Shown here piece after piece: positions 1 to 11,071 of a stretch of DNA of 64,000 bases; position 1 is the stretch's first letter; each line of letters opens with the position of its first letter. The position numbers and the translations under genes are program-made. Source of the stretch: Daphnia carinata (lineage: Eukaryota; Arthropoda; Branchiopoda; Diplostraca; Daphniidae); NCBI RefSeq assembly GCF_022539665.2, contig NC_081337.1:7788679-7852678 (forward strand), given 5' to 3'. The notes beneath the pieces were generated by a model. That model had not been told where the DNA came from. It ran no database searches and worked only from the letters and a program-made list of their open reading frames with translations.

Positions 1-2559
1 CTCTCGGTAATCCGGAACAAATATTTTATGAAATGTACCTTACCATTAGAAATAGTCATATTTGTGCTTATCTCATAAAAAAAGCGATTACATTCCAGGT
101 TTCGTACGAAATGATATCGCAGGGGAAGCGCTATATGGCGACGTGTATATCACCCGATCTAACCCCTGTATATACTAGCTTTCAAAATATTAGAAAAAAT
201 CCGGTGTACGTATTATGTTTGTTTTCATTCTATCCTTAACTTTGCCGGTTTAATCATTCGCCAGCTGTGCGTTTCTCCTGTATGCCTTGGTTATATCCGT
301 ATAAGAGTTAGCTGAAAGCGTTTCCTCTTCGACACGCACACACGCTGAGATCGCGAACGACTTAGATATCAAAATTTGATTGTTTTGTTCTCATCATGCA
401 TCATGCCGGCGCTTGGAGTTGGAATTTTAATGAAACAACGTGAATGAATAGCTTCGCGGCTGCCTTGACTATCGATTTCCAACAGACACAATCGGAAGGC
501 AGAAGAAGAACAAAAGAAAAGCATTCGTGATTTAATATTTTTACGAAGAAATTTTGAAAGCAATTTTTCATGGTTCAAGAAGCCGACGATCAGCGTCTTG
601 CTGGTGCTGGAGCAGACATGTAAAAGACGTGCGTTGTGGCACACAAAGGCAGGTAAAGAAATCGCCCTTGAAACAGCTTTAAGTAACTAGTCACTTAGAT
701 TGTTAACCATAAAGAAGTCAATCTGTCCTTGCTAGTTTGTTTACAAAAGTGTTTTTCTTCTGTTGGGAAAGAGTATTGGGTTTGCGTGAAACCGACAGCG
801 AACTACAAAGAGGAACAGGTCTGCATAGCTACTTGGGCGCCTGCCAAATCAAGCAATTCAACATAAGTCAGGTAAGATGTTTAAAAAAAAAACTTGGTAG
901 ACGGCCTGTTTGCCTTCACAAACTACTGATATGCGGTCCAGAGATATGAAACATTACTATCATAGTTTTCATAGGAGATGCGGAACAATGTCTTTTTGCA
1001 ACTATAAGAACACGATCACTACGGAAATGTAAAGCCGGCGGAAAAAGTTTTTATCTAGGAATTTAGAAGCCTCAAAATCGTAATCTTCAGGTAAAATAGC
1101 AAACAAAACTTACCGATTTTTCGCTTTGTTTCCCCCGCTGTGAAACGCCTGTTACGTAATGGTCGACATCGCTAATATTCATCCTATAGTTTTCGTTCAT
1201 CTACTATAGGCGCTCATATTTTTTTTTAAGGTAACCGTGTAAGACGAGTCATGCAAGAAAAGAAGAAAAAAATCGAATATATGACAGCTGGCAGGTTGGT
1301 GGGATAACTTGATACTGGCCGATGCCCCCACCCCCATCTTTTTGTAGAAACGGTTAGGCATTGGGGTCATTGTCAGATATATCCTTTCATTTGAGTTTTA
1401 CACTTGAGCAGTTACAAAGATGACTGATAAATTCTTGCCCACCTATACTAAATATAGTTTCAGTTGGATTTCGCTTTTCTTTATAGGAGCGCCTCTCTTT
1501 GATTTTTTTTGGAGCGTTTTTTTCTGTTATTAGAACTACGTTTGTTTGCAACAAAAAACTGACAAAGAACTATGTAAGATGAAAGAAAACTAAAAAAAAA
1601 TTGAAGGAAATAATAAGCGCTTGCATTCCATTTTTTTTTTAAAGCTGGGTCGAAATAAGAACGACGACTAAAAACTGTTCGTCACGACCACTGAGAGTTC
1701 CGTTCATTTTCTAGAAAAATGCATTTACCGAGGTGGAAAACAGAAATTATTTTAACAACTGGACTAACACCGACAAACCAATCATACCGACTGTGACATT
1801 GCCGTCGGCTGAAACCTCAAGTTATGCCATATAAGACTAACTATAGACGATTACCTATGTTGGCGTACAATAGCCTTCGTTATGACAACGCAATGTTTTA
1901 CAGACGTTGGCGTGTAAAAAGCTAACGTAAAATCAATTTCAGGAGGTGTTTTATCGGATGAAGGCAAGGTCCTATCCACGTCGGCTGAAACTGAACCTGT
2001 CACGTAGCTTTTCTACTCAACGTGTGATGCTTAAACATCGCTTTTAGGAAAGCTCATACATATCGGTCAGGAACGCAGGACAGCAGAAGAATCTGTTATT
2101 TACTGCCCTACAAAAATTGAGAGAACTTGGGAAAAACACGGAGCTTTTCCCCTAAAAACTAATGTTGTTCACTAAAGAATAATTAACGCCCGCCTTATCA
2201 GGTTGAATGCTGAAAATAAAATGAAAAAAGGATGATGGGGGATATCCCCGCTGTGACCGCCACAGTAGGAGACCTGTTTCGAGGGCGATACCGACTCGGA
2301 ATTCTCGTCGGAGCAATATCCGAATCGATGCAAAGAAACGTTTTGGAACAAAAAAAGAAAAATTCATAATAATAAAAAATAATAAGAATCTTGGAAAGAA
2401 GAAAAAAACATGTGCACATCCACAATCGTCTTATACGAAACAAACACAAACGACATCTTCTCTTATAACCGTTTAAATTCACGGTGCTACGTAAAATCGT
2501 CGGTTACAGTGTTTAGTTATCTCTATTTTTTTTTATTATTTAGGAAAAACAAAAGAACC
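1..2559. other. Non-coding stretch, no recognised gene
   Basis: I see only short open frames that resemble no family. There are splice-like sites: a plus-strand donor CAG|gtaaga near 870 and a minus-strand donor-like site near 1110, read as CG|gtaagt on the reverse strand. These could belong to noncoding exons of a gene outside the window. T-runs and A-runs are frequent. No tRNA, rRNA or transposon protein was recognised. Confidence 0.5.
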
Positions 2560-3575
2560 GGAAATTTTGGAACCACAAAAACTAGCGCGCCAGTACGCGA
2601 CAGCGCTAATGCGATATACTGAATACCCTGTGCATACTTTTATATTTAAGATGCTGCTTTAAAAAAATATCATATTCGGGATCCTTGTTAAATTACGAAT
2701 CAAAGTCATATATAGTTATCTAGATTTAATGATATCATTTTTAATCAGAAAATAAAGAGAAATTTTAAGCCCGAAAAAATAAGCCCGAGAAAATAATCCC
2801 GACTTTTTGTTTTTTAGGTTAATTCAAAAACTATAAGGTCAATGAAAAAATAAACTTGGTTTTCGTGTTTACCACTTTATTCTGCATCGAAATCATGTAT
2901 TTTAAGCCAAATTTGAAATTTGGCCAAAAATGAAAAAGTGGGAAGGCTATAGCCTTCTCACTTTTGTCAAAATCTGAGAAAATCGACACCTCTTGGAATT
3001 CGATGAAAATCACACATTTTAGCTCAAATTTAACGCTGATTCAGAAAAGGCCATTCGTTTTTCTGTCAAATTAGTCGTTTTTGAAATAAACGTAATTTAT
3101 GAGCAATTAATTTTAGCTGACCGACCGTTTTTTACGTTTTTCTCAAAAAGTATCAGTCCAAAGAGAAAACAGACCTCATATTCGTGATTCTCGTTTGATT
3201 CTGAATCTAAATAATGTATTTTACAGGAAATCTAAAATTTAGTCAAAAATGAAAAAGTGGGAAGGCTATTGCCTTCTCACTTTTGCCAAAATCTGAAAAA
3301 ATCGACACCTCTTGGAATTAGATGAAAATCACACAGTATAGCCCAAATTTAACGCTAATTCAGAAAAAGTCATTCGTTTTCCTGTCAAGTTAGTCGTTTT
3401 TTAAATAAACGTAATTTATGAATAATTAATTTCAGCCGACCGACCGTTTTTTACGTTTTTCTCAAAAACTATCAGTCCAAAGAGAAAACAGACCTCATAT
3501 TCGTCATTCTCGTTCAATTCTGAATGTATTTTAAGCGAAACCTAAAATTTAGCCAAAAGTGAAAAAAAAACATGA
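2560..3575 (-). repeat. Interspersed repeat block 1 (palindrome family)
   Basis: AT-rich repeat with two tandem units of about 319 bp. Each unit carries the same near-perfect 32-bp palindrome (2934-2965 and 3253-3284), with half-site AAAAGTGRGAAGGCTA. A GC-rich inverted-repeat module (ACTAGCGCGCCAGTAC, then CAGCGCTAATGCG) lies at about 2581-2614, and an AATAAGCCCGA-type module at about 2768-2805. The palindrome units run opposite to those at 8.1-8.7 kb. No coding capacity is visible. It could be a non-autonomous element or a dispersed satellite. Confidence 0.8.
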
Positions 3576-6500
3576 AAAAATACACCGTTAAATCGTCGGC
3601 ATTTTACTCGTGTTGCGCAAGAGTTATCAAACTAAATTCTGCACTGAATTTCCCCTTTGTCAATACAAACCATTAAAATACCGTTTAATTCTTTGGTGTT
3701 CAACAAGAAAAAGATGGCTGTAGCTGAAATGGCTGTTGGGTATATACGTACAGCCTTTTATTGTAGCATATGTGATTATAAGAAACCAACAGAAAAGAAT
3801 TCTTTACATACGAATGAAATCGTTACAAAACGAAGAGTGCGTCGTAAGTTTGGTGTGAAAAGCCGGAGATTGTTGGCCACGCATCTCGAATGTAATTACA
3901 GGGTGGAGGATGGCGCAGTCTTATACAGGGAACAGTCGGGTTTTCCATCATGTAGATTGTCGAAGAAACAAGTAAAATAGGGGCTGCACAACACACGACA
4001 CAGCAAAATCGGCGTCGGAAAAAGAGAGAGAGAGAGAAACAGTGTGACGGAGAGAGAGAGAGAGGGAAAGAAACAGAGAGAGTAGGAGGGAGGTTTATCG
4101 CTTTGAAATAAAGACTTTCCTAATATGTACCTGTCAGGCTCACAATTGTAGATGACTGGCCGCTCTTCATCACAGAGGCGAGAATACGAAATGTTCCATA
4201 CACAAGTAAAAAAGGATCGATGGAGGCACCGTATAACGTTTGGATGCATGTTTTAACAATTAAAAGAAAAGACTCTATTCTTTTGTTCATGTGATTCTGA
4301 TAGGAAAATAGTCATACATGAACCGAGTCTGCATTTAAACTTAGCGAGAGCAACCATTAACTACCTGTTAAATGAATAAGACTCTGGAAACTATACAAGA
4401 CAGACGATATATGACGAGAACCTACACAAGAAAAGCCACAAATTGAGAAAAGAAGGTAACAGCTGAAAGGAAAAACAAAAGAAAAAAGCCTAACAAAGAT
4501 CGAAACGAAACACGAAAGATCATGACAGTGCATGATAGTTCATTGTATAGTGTTCCCCATGCGTTTTGTTTTTTTTAGCAAGGAGGTTCTTTTTGCCGAC
4601 CGATTCATTACCGACTTTCACACGCAACACGTCGGCACAACAAATACTTACACGAGGAATGTAGCAACACAAGTAAATGATAACAAACCTCATTTTTAAA
4701 TGCTATACACAAGTCTGTATATAGCTGAAGCATTGCCATGCCTGGCGCTCATTCGAGTAATAACTGGTATGACGGTAGACCGATTAAATCATTTTTCTTT
4801 TTACGAACTAGAAGCGCTGGCTCCTACCCCAAACGCAGTCCAAAACGGAAGTTAATGAGTGGATATCCCGATTGCATGTTTACCATTCTCTCTTTTCCTA
4901 TTATTATTCAGAAATGTGCGTATGTGTAGCCGATACCACCTAAAAATAAGTTAAATTTTATGACATGTTGAGTCATTTTTATCCAGCGTTTCAAACCTTA
5001 TAAACGTAGATGAACATTTGAAAAGGAAAGGGGTACTCCCTCTGACTGACCCAGTTGATTTTATTACGGGTTTTCACTTCCTGAGATACCATTTTTTTTT
5101 TAATTTTCGAGGTTTTTCTTTGCTCCTGATGCTTCTTTACCTATGTTCTGTTGGTTCAATGAGTTCCAATGTATTTAAAGACTAAACGAGCGAATGATAG
5201 GGTGAGAGAAAACAAGTGTTGTTTTCTGTTTAGAGCTCAGAGGCCTATAATGCCGACATGGTTGGGTTTCCTGGATTCTGGGTCAGAGGTTGTGCAGTGT
5301 AAATTAACAGGGCATCCACAGTTGATTCTAGACTTTCATCGTTCCCACCTGCACCGCGCCTATCTTACCGAAAAGGTAAGCCCCCTCCGTCCCTCTTGGC
5401 GCGCTAATAGACAAGAATCCAAATCAAACAAGAATGTTAGTTTTGGAGTGGCTCGTTAAGTGGCTATAAATACGCTCTTTGATCACGCACACATACTCGC
5501 ATACCACGACCTACAGTTGGTGAGCCTGGTTAACATGTATTGATGATCAATTTCTGCTCTCCACCGCCTTTCTCACGGTGCAACAAACCTTTCATCTTTT
5601 CTCTCATTTTGATGCTAGAATTGCCTAATAGTTCAAGATCATTGTGAACAGCAATGTCACCTGGTGTACAGGCAAGTGTCATTTATGCGTTTCATACCAA
5701 CATGAGCGACACGTTCGTCAGTTTATACGAAAAGGTTAAAAAAAATAATAAAACTCTTGATAATGCTGGTCATCTTAGTTGACGTGAAAATTACATGTGT
5801 TTTGATGGGAGGCTCTGTGCGTCAGCAAAAACTTTTGTGTCAATTATCTAGCCTACGGTTGGCCTTCGTCAATTGGAAACTTTCAATTTATCCGATTCGG
5901 CTAGGGACGTTTTTTTTTCAAGGCTCAATGTGGTAACAACGTAGAAACCTATTGGTCACAAATGCAATGCCAACCGGTCATTATTTCCAGTTTGTTTCGC
6001 GTCCCATTTGTTTTTCGCCCAACGATACATTGTGGGCTCCATATATTTTCTGTATCTGCGTATTGTCTTTGTTCGCATTGTTTTGAGAATTCTGTCCATT
6101 CGTTTCCTACCAACATTTAAGAACCGTGAAACTATGAAGGTAATCGAAAGATTGGCGTTTCCATCTCAATGTGCATAGACCGTCACATTCAGACTTTGAC
6201 GAAAATTTCTCATGAGAGGCTTTTAATGGTAAAAAATTATTTAATACACAAGTGTCCGATAGAAGTTTAAACTTGACGTCAAATGAACTCACTTACCGTC
6301 AGCCCTTAACGAGAAGAAGGCCTCTATCGCTAGTACCATCTATTTCCCAGAAGCACAAGTTTTACTCTCTGTAGACGTGTTTACACAAAATTTAGCAAAA
6401 CATTTTGTTGCAATTCATGAGAATCAAAATTGTTAACTGTTTCATAAAACACGTGAGGAGGACAATGCATCGGCTGATACATGCAATTTCTCTTATAGGC

Positions 6501-7849
6501 GGTGCTCAGATGTAATCTCATACAGTTAAAAGGTCAAGAGGAAGCAGTAGCAATAAAAATCTAATTCCGTTTTCCCCGAACGAAATGGGAAGTTTTAGAG
6601 TGCAGCGCCTGTAAAGGGACCAGTTGTTATTAGAACTTTAAAAGCCCGTGCGTATTCCATAAGCCGAGCGCGCAATAATTTGCTGCTATTTCAGCGATTG
6701 CTATGAAAAAAAAGAACTGGTTGAAGCTCTCTGTAACACTCCTAATCATTTAAGTCTTAAACATTTAATGAACCAATATCGCCCATCATGCGCAGCAGAC
6801 CTTGAGCTTGTAAAAGCCTGGATCTTATAACAAACTTTGCCTGTTTGTTTTAAAAATGCTATCTGGTTCAAAGTTTTTTGTTAGTTTTGTTTTGCTTTAT
6901 GGAACAGCTGCTCGATAAAGCCAATTCTGACGTTTAGAAAATTCTTTGGAATTACTACGCCGAATTTTGGAAGACAACATTTGCCATCGCCCATCTGTAC
7001 AGCCGTTTAATGAGGCAACCCTAATTGACGAATGATAGAATGCACGTCGTTTATTTGTAAGCCGTTCGCAATCAAAATGAGTGTGAGACAGTTCAGTATT
7101 CCCTGACACTCACAGCGGTGTATTTCTTTGGTGAAGTATATCATGAAAGTTAGCCGGGCAAAAAACTCGGCCATCTCTCTGTTTCTGACAGCAGTTTTTA
7201 GTTGTTATGGTGTGGTTGTTGTCTGTCTGCAAGTTCTGCTCTTGTTCGTTGGCGCCACATTTAGAATTGGATTCATCTTTTTTTTTTCTTGGGAAAAACA
7301 AAACAAAAAACAACCCGTCATAAGCTCCCAAGACAATAGTGACTGGATAGCATGGTGTGGCGAGTTGCTGATGAGCAGTTCATTTGTCTGTTACCTGTCT
7401 TTTGTTTCTCCACAAAGTTTTACAATGACCAAGATAGGCATCTCAGGGGGTTAAACGCAGCGGCAGTCTTTTGTTGTCATGACGCCTGGTACTTCGCCGT
7501 CTCAGGTAGAACTAACAACTACGGACTTTCAGAAGCCGCATCAACCGAAATGAATCGACATTTTTTTTTTGATTTTTCAGCTTCTCGTTATTCGTATTTC
7601 CTACGATTATCAGCATTTTTTTGTTTCCAGCGAACTGTTGTTGGTCTTCGCTTCTGTTTGCCGGTCGTTGTCGCCGAATAATTATTCCCCAAACTTAAAC
7701 AGATTTCGTTCAACCTAGTCTGTTTCATTGCTTTAAATAAGCAAGGCATTTTCGACCGATTGTCCGCGTTCAAATGGTCGCAAACGCGACATTATGTATG
7801 ATTTTATCAAAGTAACTAAAATTAGCAACGAATACCGATAGTAAGTTGA
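3576..7849. other. Non-coding stretch with GA microsatellite
   Basis: There is no recognisable gene. An imperfect GA microsatellite lies at about 4021-4083. The 107-residue plus frame at 3657-3980 and the overlapping opposite-strand frames near 7.1-7.7 kb show no motif and no family resemblance. A minus-strand donor-like site (CG|gtaagt) occurs near 6293. One orphan exon candidate is listed separately at 5234-5375. Confidence 0.5.
5234..5375 (+). other. Orphan exon candidate, unknown gene
   Basis: A 142-bp segment is bounded by a good acceptor (pyrimidine-rich tract ending in gtttag) and a strong donor (AAAAG|gtaagc), and one frame is open across it. The encoded peptide (including PTWLGFLDSGSE) matches nothing I recognise, and no partner exon could be found. 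It may be part of a noncoding RNA or of an untranslated exon. Support is only the pair of splice-like signals. Confidence 0.2.
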
Positions 7850-9240
7850 AGTAACATCAAAGATAAAAGTGGGTGCCATAGAAATTTTAAGCCCCCACAA
7901 CTCCTTTAAAAAATAATTTCAATAAATCTTAATAACTATACATGATTTCGATTCAAAATTTAGCAAGAATCGTGAAAATGATTTTTGTTTTTACGTAGAG
8001 CTTATGGTTTTCGAGTAATCTAACATATATACGTAGGTACGACAAAATACTAGCGCGCTAGAACGCTACAGGCGCTAGCGCGACGAAGAACAAATATTCA
8101 ATGTATTTCAAAAACAATTGGCTTAAGGGAAAAACTAATCGCAGAATCGAAATCAGCGTTCAATTTTCATTATGCAGTGTGATTTTCATCGAATTCCAAG
8201 AGATGTCGTTTTTGGCCGATTTTGACAAAAGTGAGAAGGCTATAGCCTTCCCACTTTTTCATTTTTGGCTAAATTTTAGAATTCGCTTAAAATACGTTAT
8301 TTAGATTCAGAATTGAACGAGAATCACGAATATAAGGTTTGTTTTCTCCTTGGACTAATAGTTTTTGAGAAAAACGTAAAAAACGGTCGGTCAGCTGAAA
8401 TTAATTGTTCATAAATTACGTTTAATTCAAAAACGACTTACTTGACAGAAAAATGAATGGCTTTTCCTGAATCAGCGTTAAATTTGGGCTATACTGTGTG
8501 ACTTTCATCGAATTCCAAGAGGTGTCGTTTTTGGCCGATTTTGACAAAAGTGAGAAGGCTATATAGCCTTCCCACTTTTTCATTTTTGGTCAAATTTCAA
8601 ATTTGGCTTGAAATACATAATTTCGATTCAGATTTGAATGCTGATCAAGGAAATCAAGTTTATTTTTCAACGAGCCCTTAAGTTTTTCAAATAAATGTAA
8701 AAAACAAAAATAAAGTTGGGGCTCTTGCACTACTTTTTGTCTATTATTTTGAAAACGGCTGGTTTAACTGGTAAGTCAATCGTTTTCTAAATATACCGAA
8801 TATTTGTGCCTCATCGCGCTAATGCTGTAGCCTACTGGCGCGCTAGCGTTATGCTGAGAAATAATACAAAATGTAGCCCAAAAAAATAAGCCCGATTTTT
8901 CCTTAAAAAAAATAATTTCATTAAATCTGGATAACTATACATGATATAGATTCAAAATTTAACAAGAACCACGAAAATGAATTTTGTTTTTACGTATTAC
9001 CGATGCTAAATTGTAGTAATATCAAATACATAAGTAGGTGCCATAGAAATTGTAAGCCCGAAAAAAAAAAAAATAAGCCCTACTTTTCTTCTTACAAAAT
9101 AATATCAGTAAATCTGATAACTATATATGATTTCGATTCATAATTTAGCAAGGGTTACGAATATGATATTTGTTTTCACGTAGTATTTATGGTTTTTGCA
9201 TAATCTTAAATATAAAAGTATGCACCGAATATTCGATGTA
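7850..9240 (+). repeat. Interspersed repeat block 2 (palindrome family)
   Basis: This is the largest block of the family. A GC-rich inverted-repeat module lies at about 8049-8084. It is followed by two palindrome units of about 320 bp (palindromes 8227-8258 and 8546-8579), ending in a segment shared with the 60-kb copy (AATAAAGTTGGNGCTCT near 8711). A second GC-rich module in inverse orientation lies at about 8814-8851. Flanking repeats of roughly 175 bp carrying AATAAGCCCGA are at about 7.89, 8.88 and 9.06 kb. The mix of orientations suggests nested or head-to-head insertions. Confidence 0.8.
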
Positions 9241-10987
9241 TCTTACTGTTAAGCAAGAGATATGAAGAAGCACATCTTTTTTGTTATTTGTAGCTTTTCA
9301 ACAAACAAAGTGAACGAATGAATGCCGCACATGAAAGAATACAAAAAAGCACAACCTCTATTTACATTTCGTGGAAAACGAACAAATGAAAAGGCAAGGC
9401 ATTTCTCGGAGAGATCTCTAACTTAAACAATTATTTTGAAGATTCTAGTGGTCAGCGTTAATTGATGGCTGCAACAGCCCAGCCTTTTTGTTCCTACTTC
9501 AGAAAAATGGGAACCCACGTAAAATGATTGTCGGTTCGATCGTCGAGAGGGATGTATATGTGATGTGCTGTTGCTGCTTTCTATGAATCCTTTTAAGGAG
9601 CAGATGAGGGGAAGAAGGCAAAACAATCCGAGCAACACTCTAGGGGGCTAATTGGCTTTCTGCTTTCACGGATATATTACGAGGCCTCAAGAGAAAAAAA
9701 TGGGCAGAGTTGGACTCTAAAGCGATGGTAAAGCTCTGTCTGGTGTCTCCTTAGGTCGCCTTTAGGGTTCAAAGTCATACACAAAGCTGACCGAGAACCT
9801 CAGCAAATGTAACGATATAACCCATCATACGTAGATATAGCTGGATGCATCAAGAGAGCTAAAACTAAAAAAAAGACTCCCCTATCGGCTATAGTTCTCT
9901 TTTTTATCCCCCGCTGACATTTTTCTGTTTACATATATTTCTTTTTGTCGCATAAATCTGTGTATCAAAATGGTTAGAGTCATAATAAAGAAAAGATTTT
10001 CCAGCGTAGAATCAAAACTTCTTTACGTTCGCGTATCACCTGTTTCTTAAGTCTTTAATGGCAAGCATTCTGCGACAAGGACCTATCGTGCGCATTTATC
10101 TCATTACGAGAAACGAAAGGCGTTGTAGCGAATGTGAATGAAAGCGGGAAATGTAAATGTATGGATGAGAAATCACTCATTGGCGTTATTACTCAAAAAA
10201 GGTGGAACGTGTTTAGTTCTTTTAAGTGCTAAAAACTCATTCGCCAGCAGCCAAACGCGGTAATCACTTTTACCTATACAAGCAGACATTTCTTTGCTTT
10301 GCTGACACCCGCATCTGATGAACACTATAAACCTGCAGTTGGAAAAAAAAAAGAAAGAAAAAGGCTTTACCACAAAGTCTATACGCATCTTGTCATCTCC
10401 GCAACACGGGGTGCCTCATTCATCAAAGATCGGTTCAAGATAAGCAAACCATGCATTTCGAGTCGGGTACATATATATATATATATATACAGGCAAGCAC
10501 GAAGGTTCGTTCCTGTTTGATGCCGCAATTAACCCTCCAAACATTCAATCTGCATTTAGAATCGAAATGTTACTCTCGACAGTGGATTATTCTCACGGTT
10601 GTGCTAGCGAAGATTTATAGCAAGACAGCCTTTATCAAATGAATAACTATTAAACACACGCCGTTCAGTTTTAGATTCTCTGAAAATAGCGTTGGCCTTT
10701 TAAGTGTGTTAGCCTTTTGTTTGAATTAGAAAACGCTGAGGGAGGGAGAGTCTCTCTCTTAGTCTTCATGTCCTCAATGGTGCGCAGATATCTCCAACGC
10801 CAAGGCGGTTCTTTCTTTTTTTTTTTTGTTTTTTGTTTTTTTCGCTTTTTTTCCTTCTCCATGGGATGATGTTCAGGCTATTCGAATCAAACGGTGCATG
10901 CGGTGGGCGGTACCCCCTCCAGAGAGACAATCAACACAATTCATTGAAACTACTTGAGAGTTCTGCCGGCTTCTATCCTGCGAATGA

Positions 10988-11071
10988 CCAATTTATTGGC
11001 CAGTTCGTGGCCTCCATCTATCCAGGAGCGGTCATCTCATCTTGTGGGGGCGGCCTTGTTGTATATAAAAA
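10988..11071 (+). promoter_or_regulatory. Promoter-like CCAAT / GC-box / TATA cluster
   Basis: A palindromic CCAAT pair (CCAATTTATTGG, 10988-10999) is followed by a GC box (GGGGGCGGCC, 11046-11055) and a canonical TATA box (TATATAAAA, 11062-11070). The order and spacing suit an RNA polymerase II core promoter starting about 11092-11100 on the plus strand. No coding gene was found downstream within several kilobases, so a noncoding transcript or a distant coding exon would be needed. Chance occurrence cannot be excluded. Confidence 0.35.

Noticed and set aside
3657-3980. 107-codon plus-strand open frame
   Set aside because: It opens on a non-ATG codon, lies between repeat and GA microsatellite, and matches nothing recognised. 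Kept only as part of a non-coding stretch.
7110-7773. Cluster of overlapping frames on both strands
   Set aside because: The frames overlap each other on opposite strands, run through T-runs and show no domains. The overlap is what random sequence with few stops gives.
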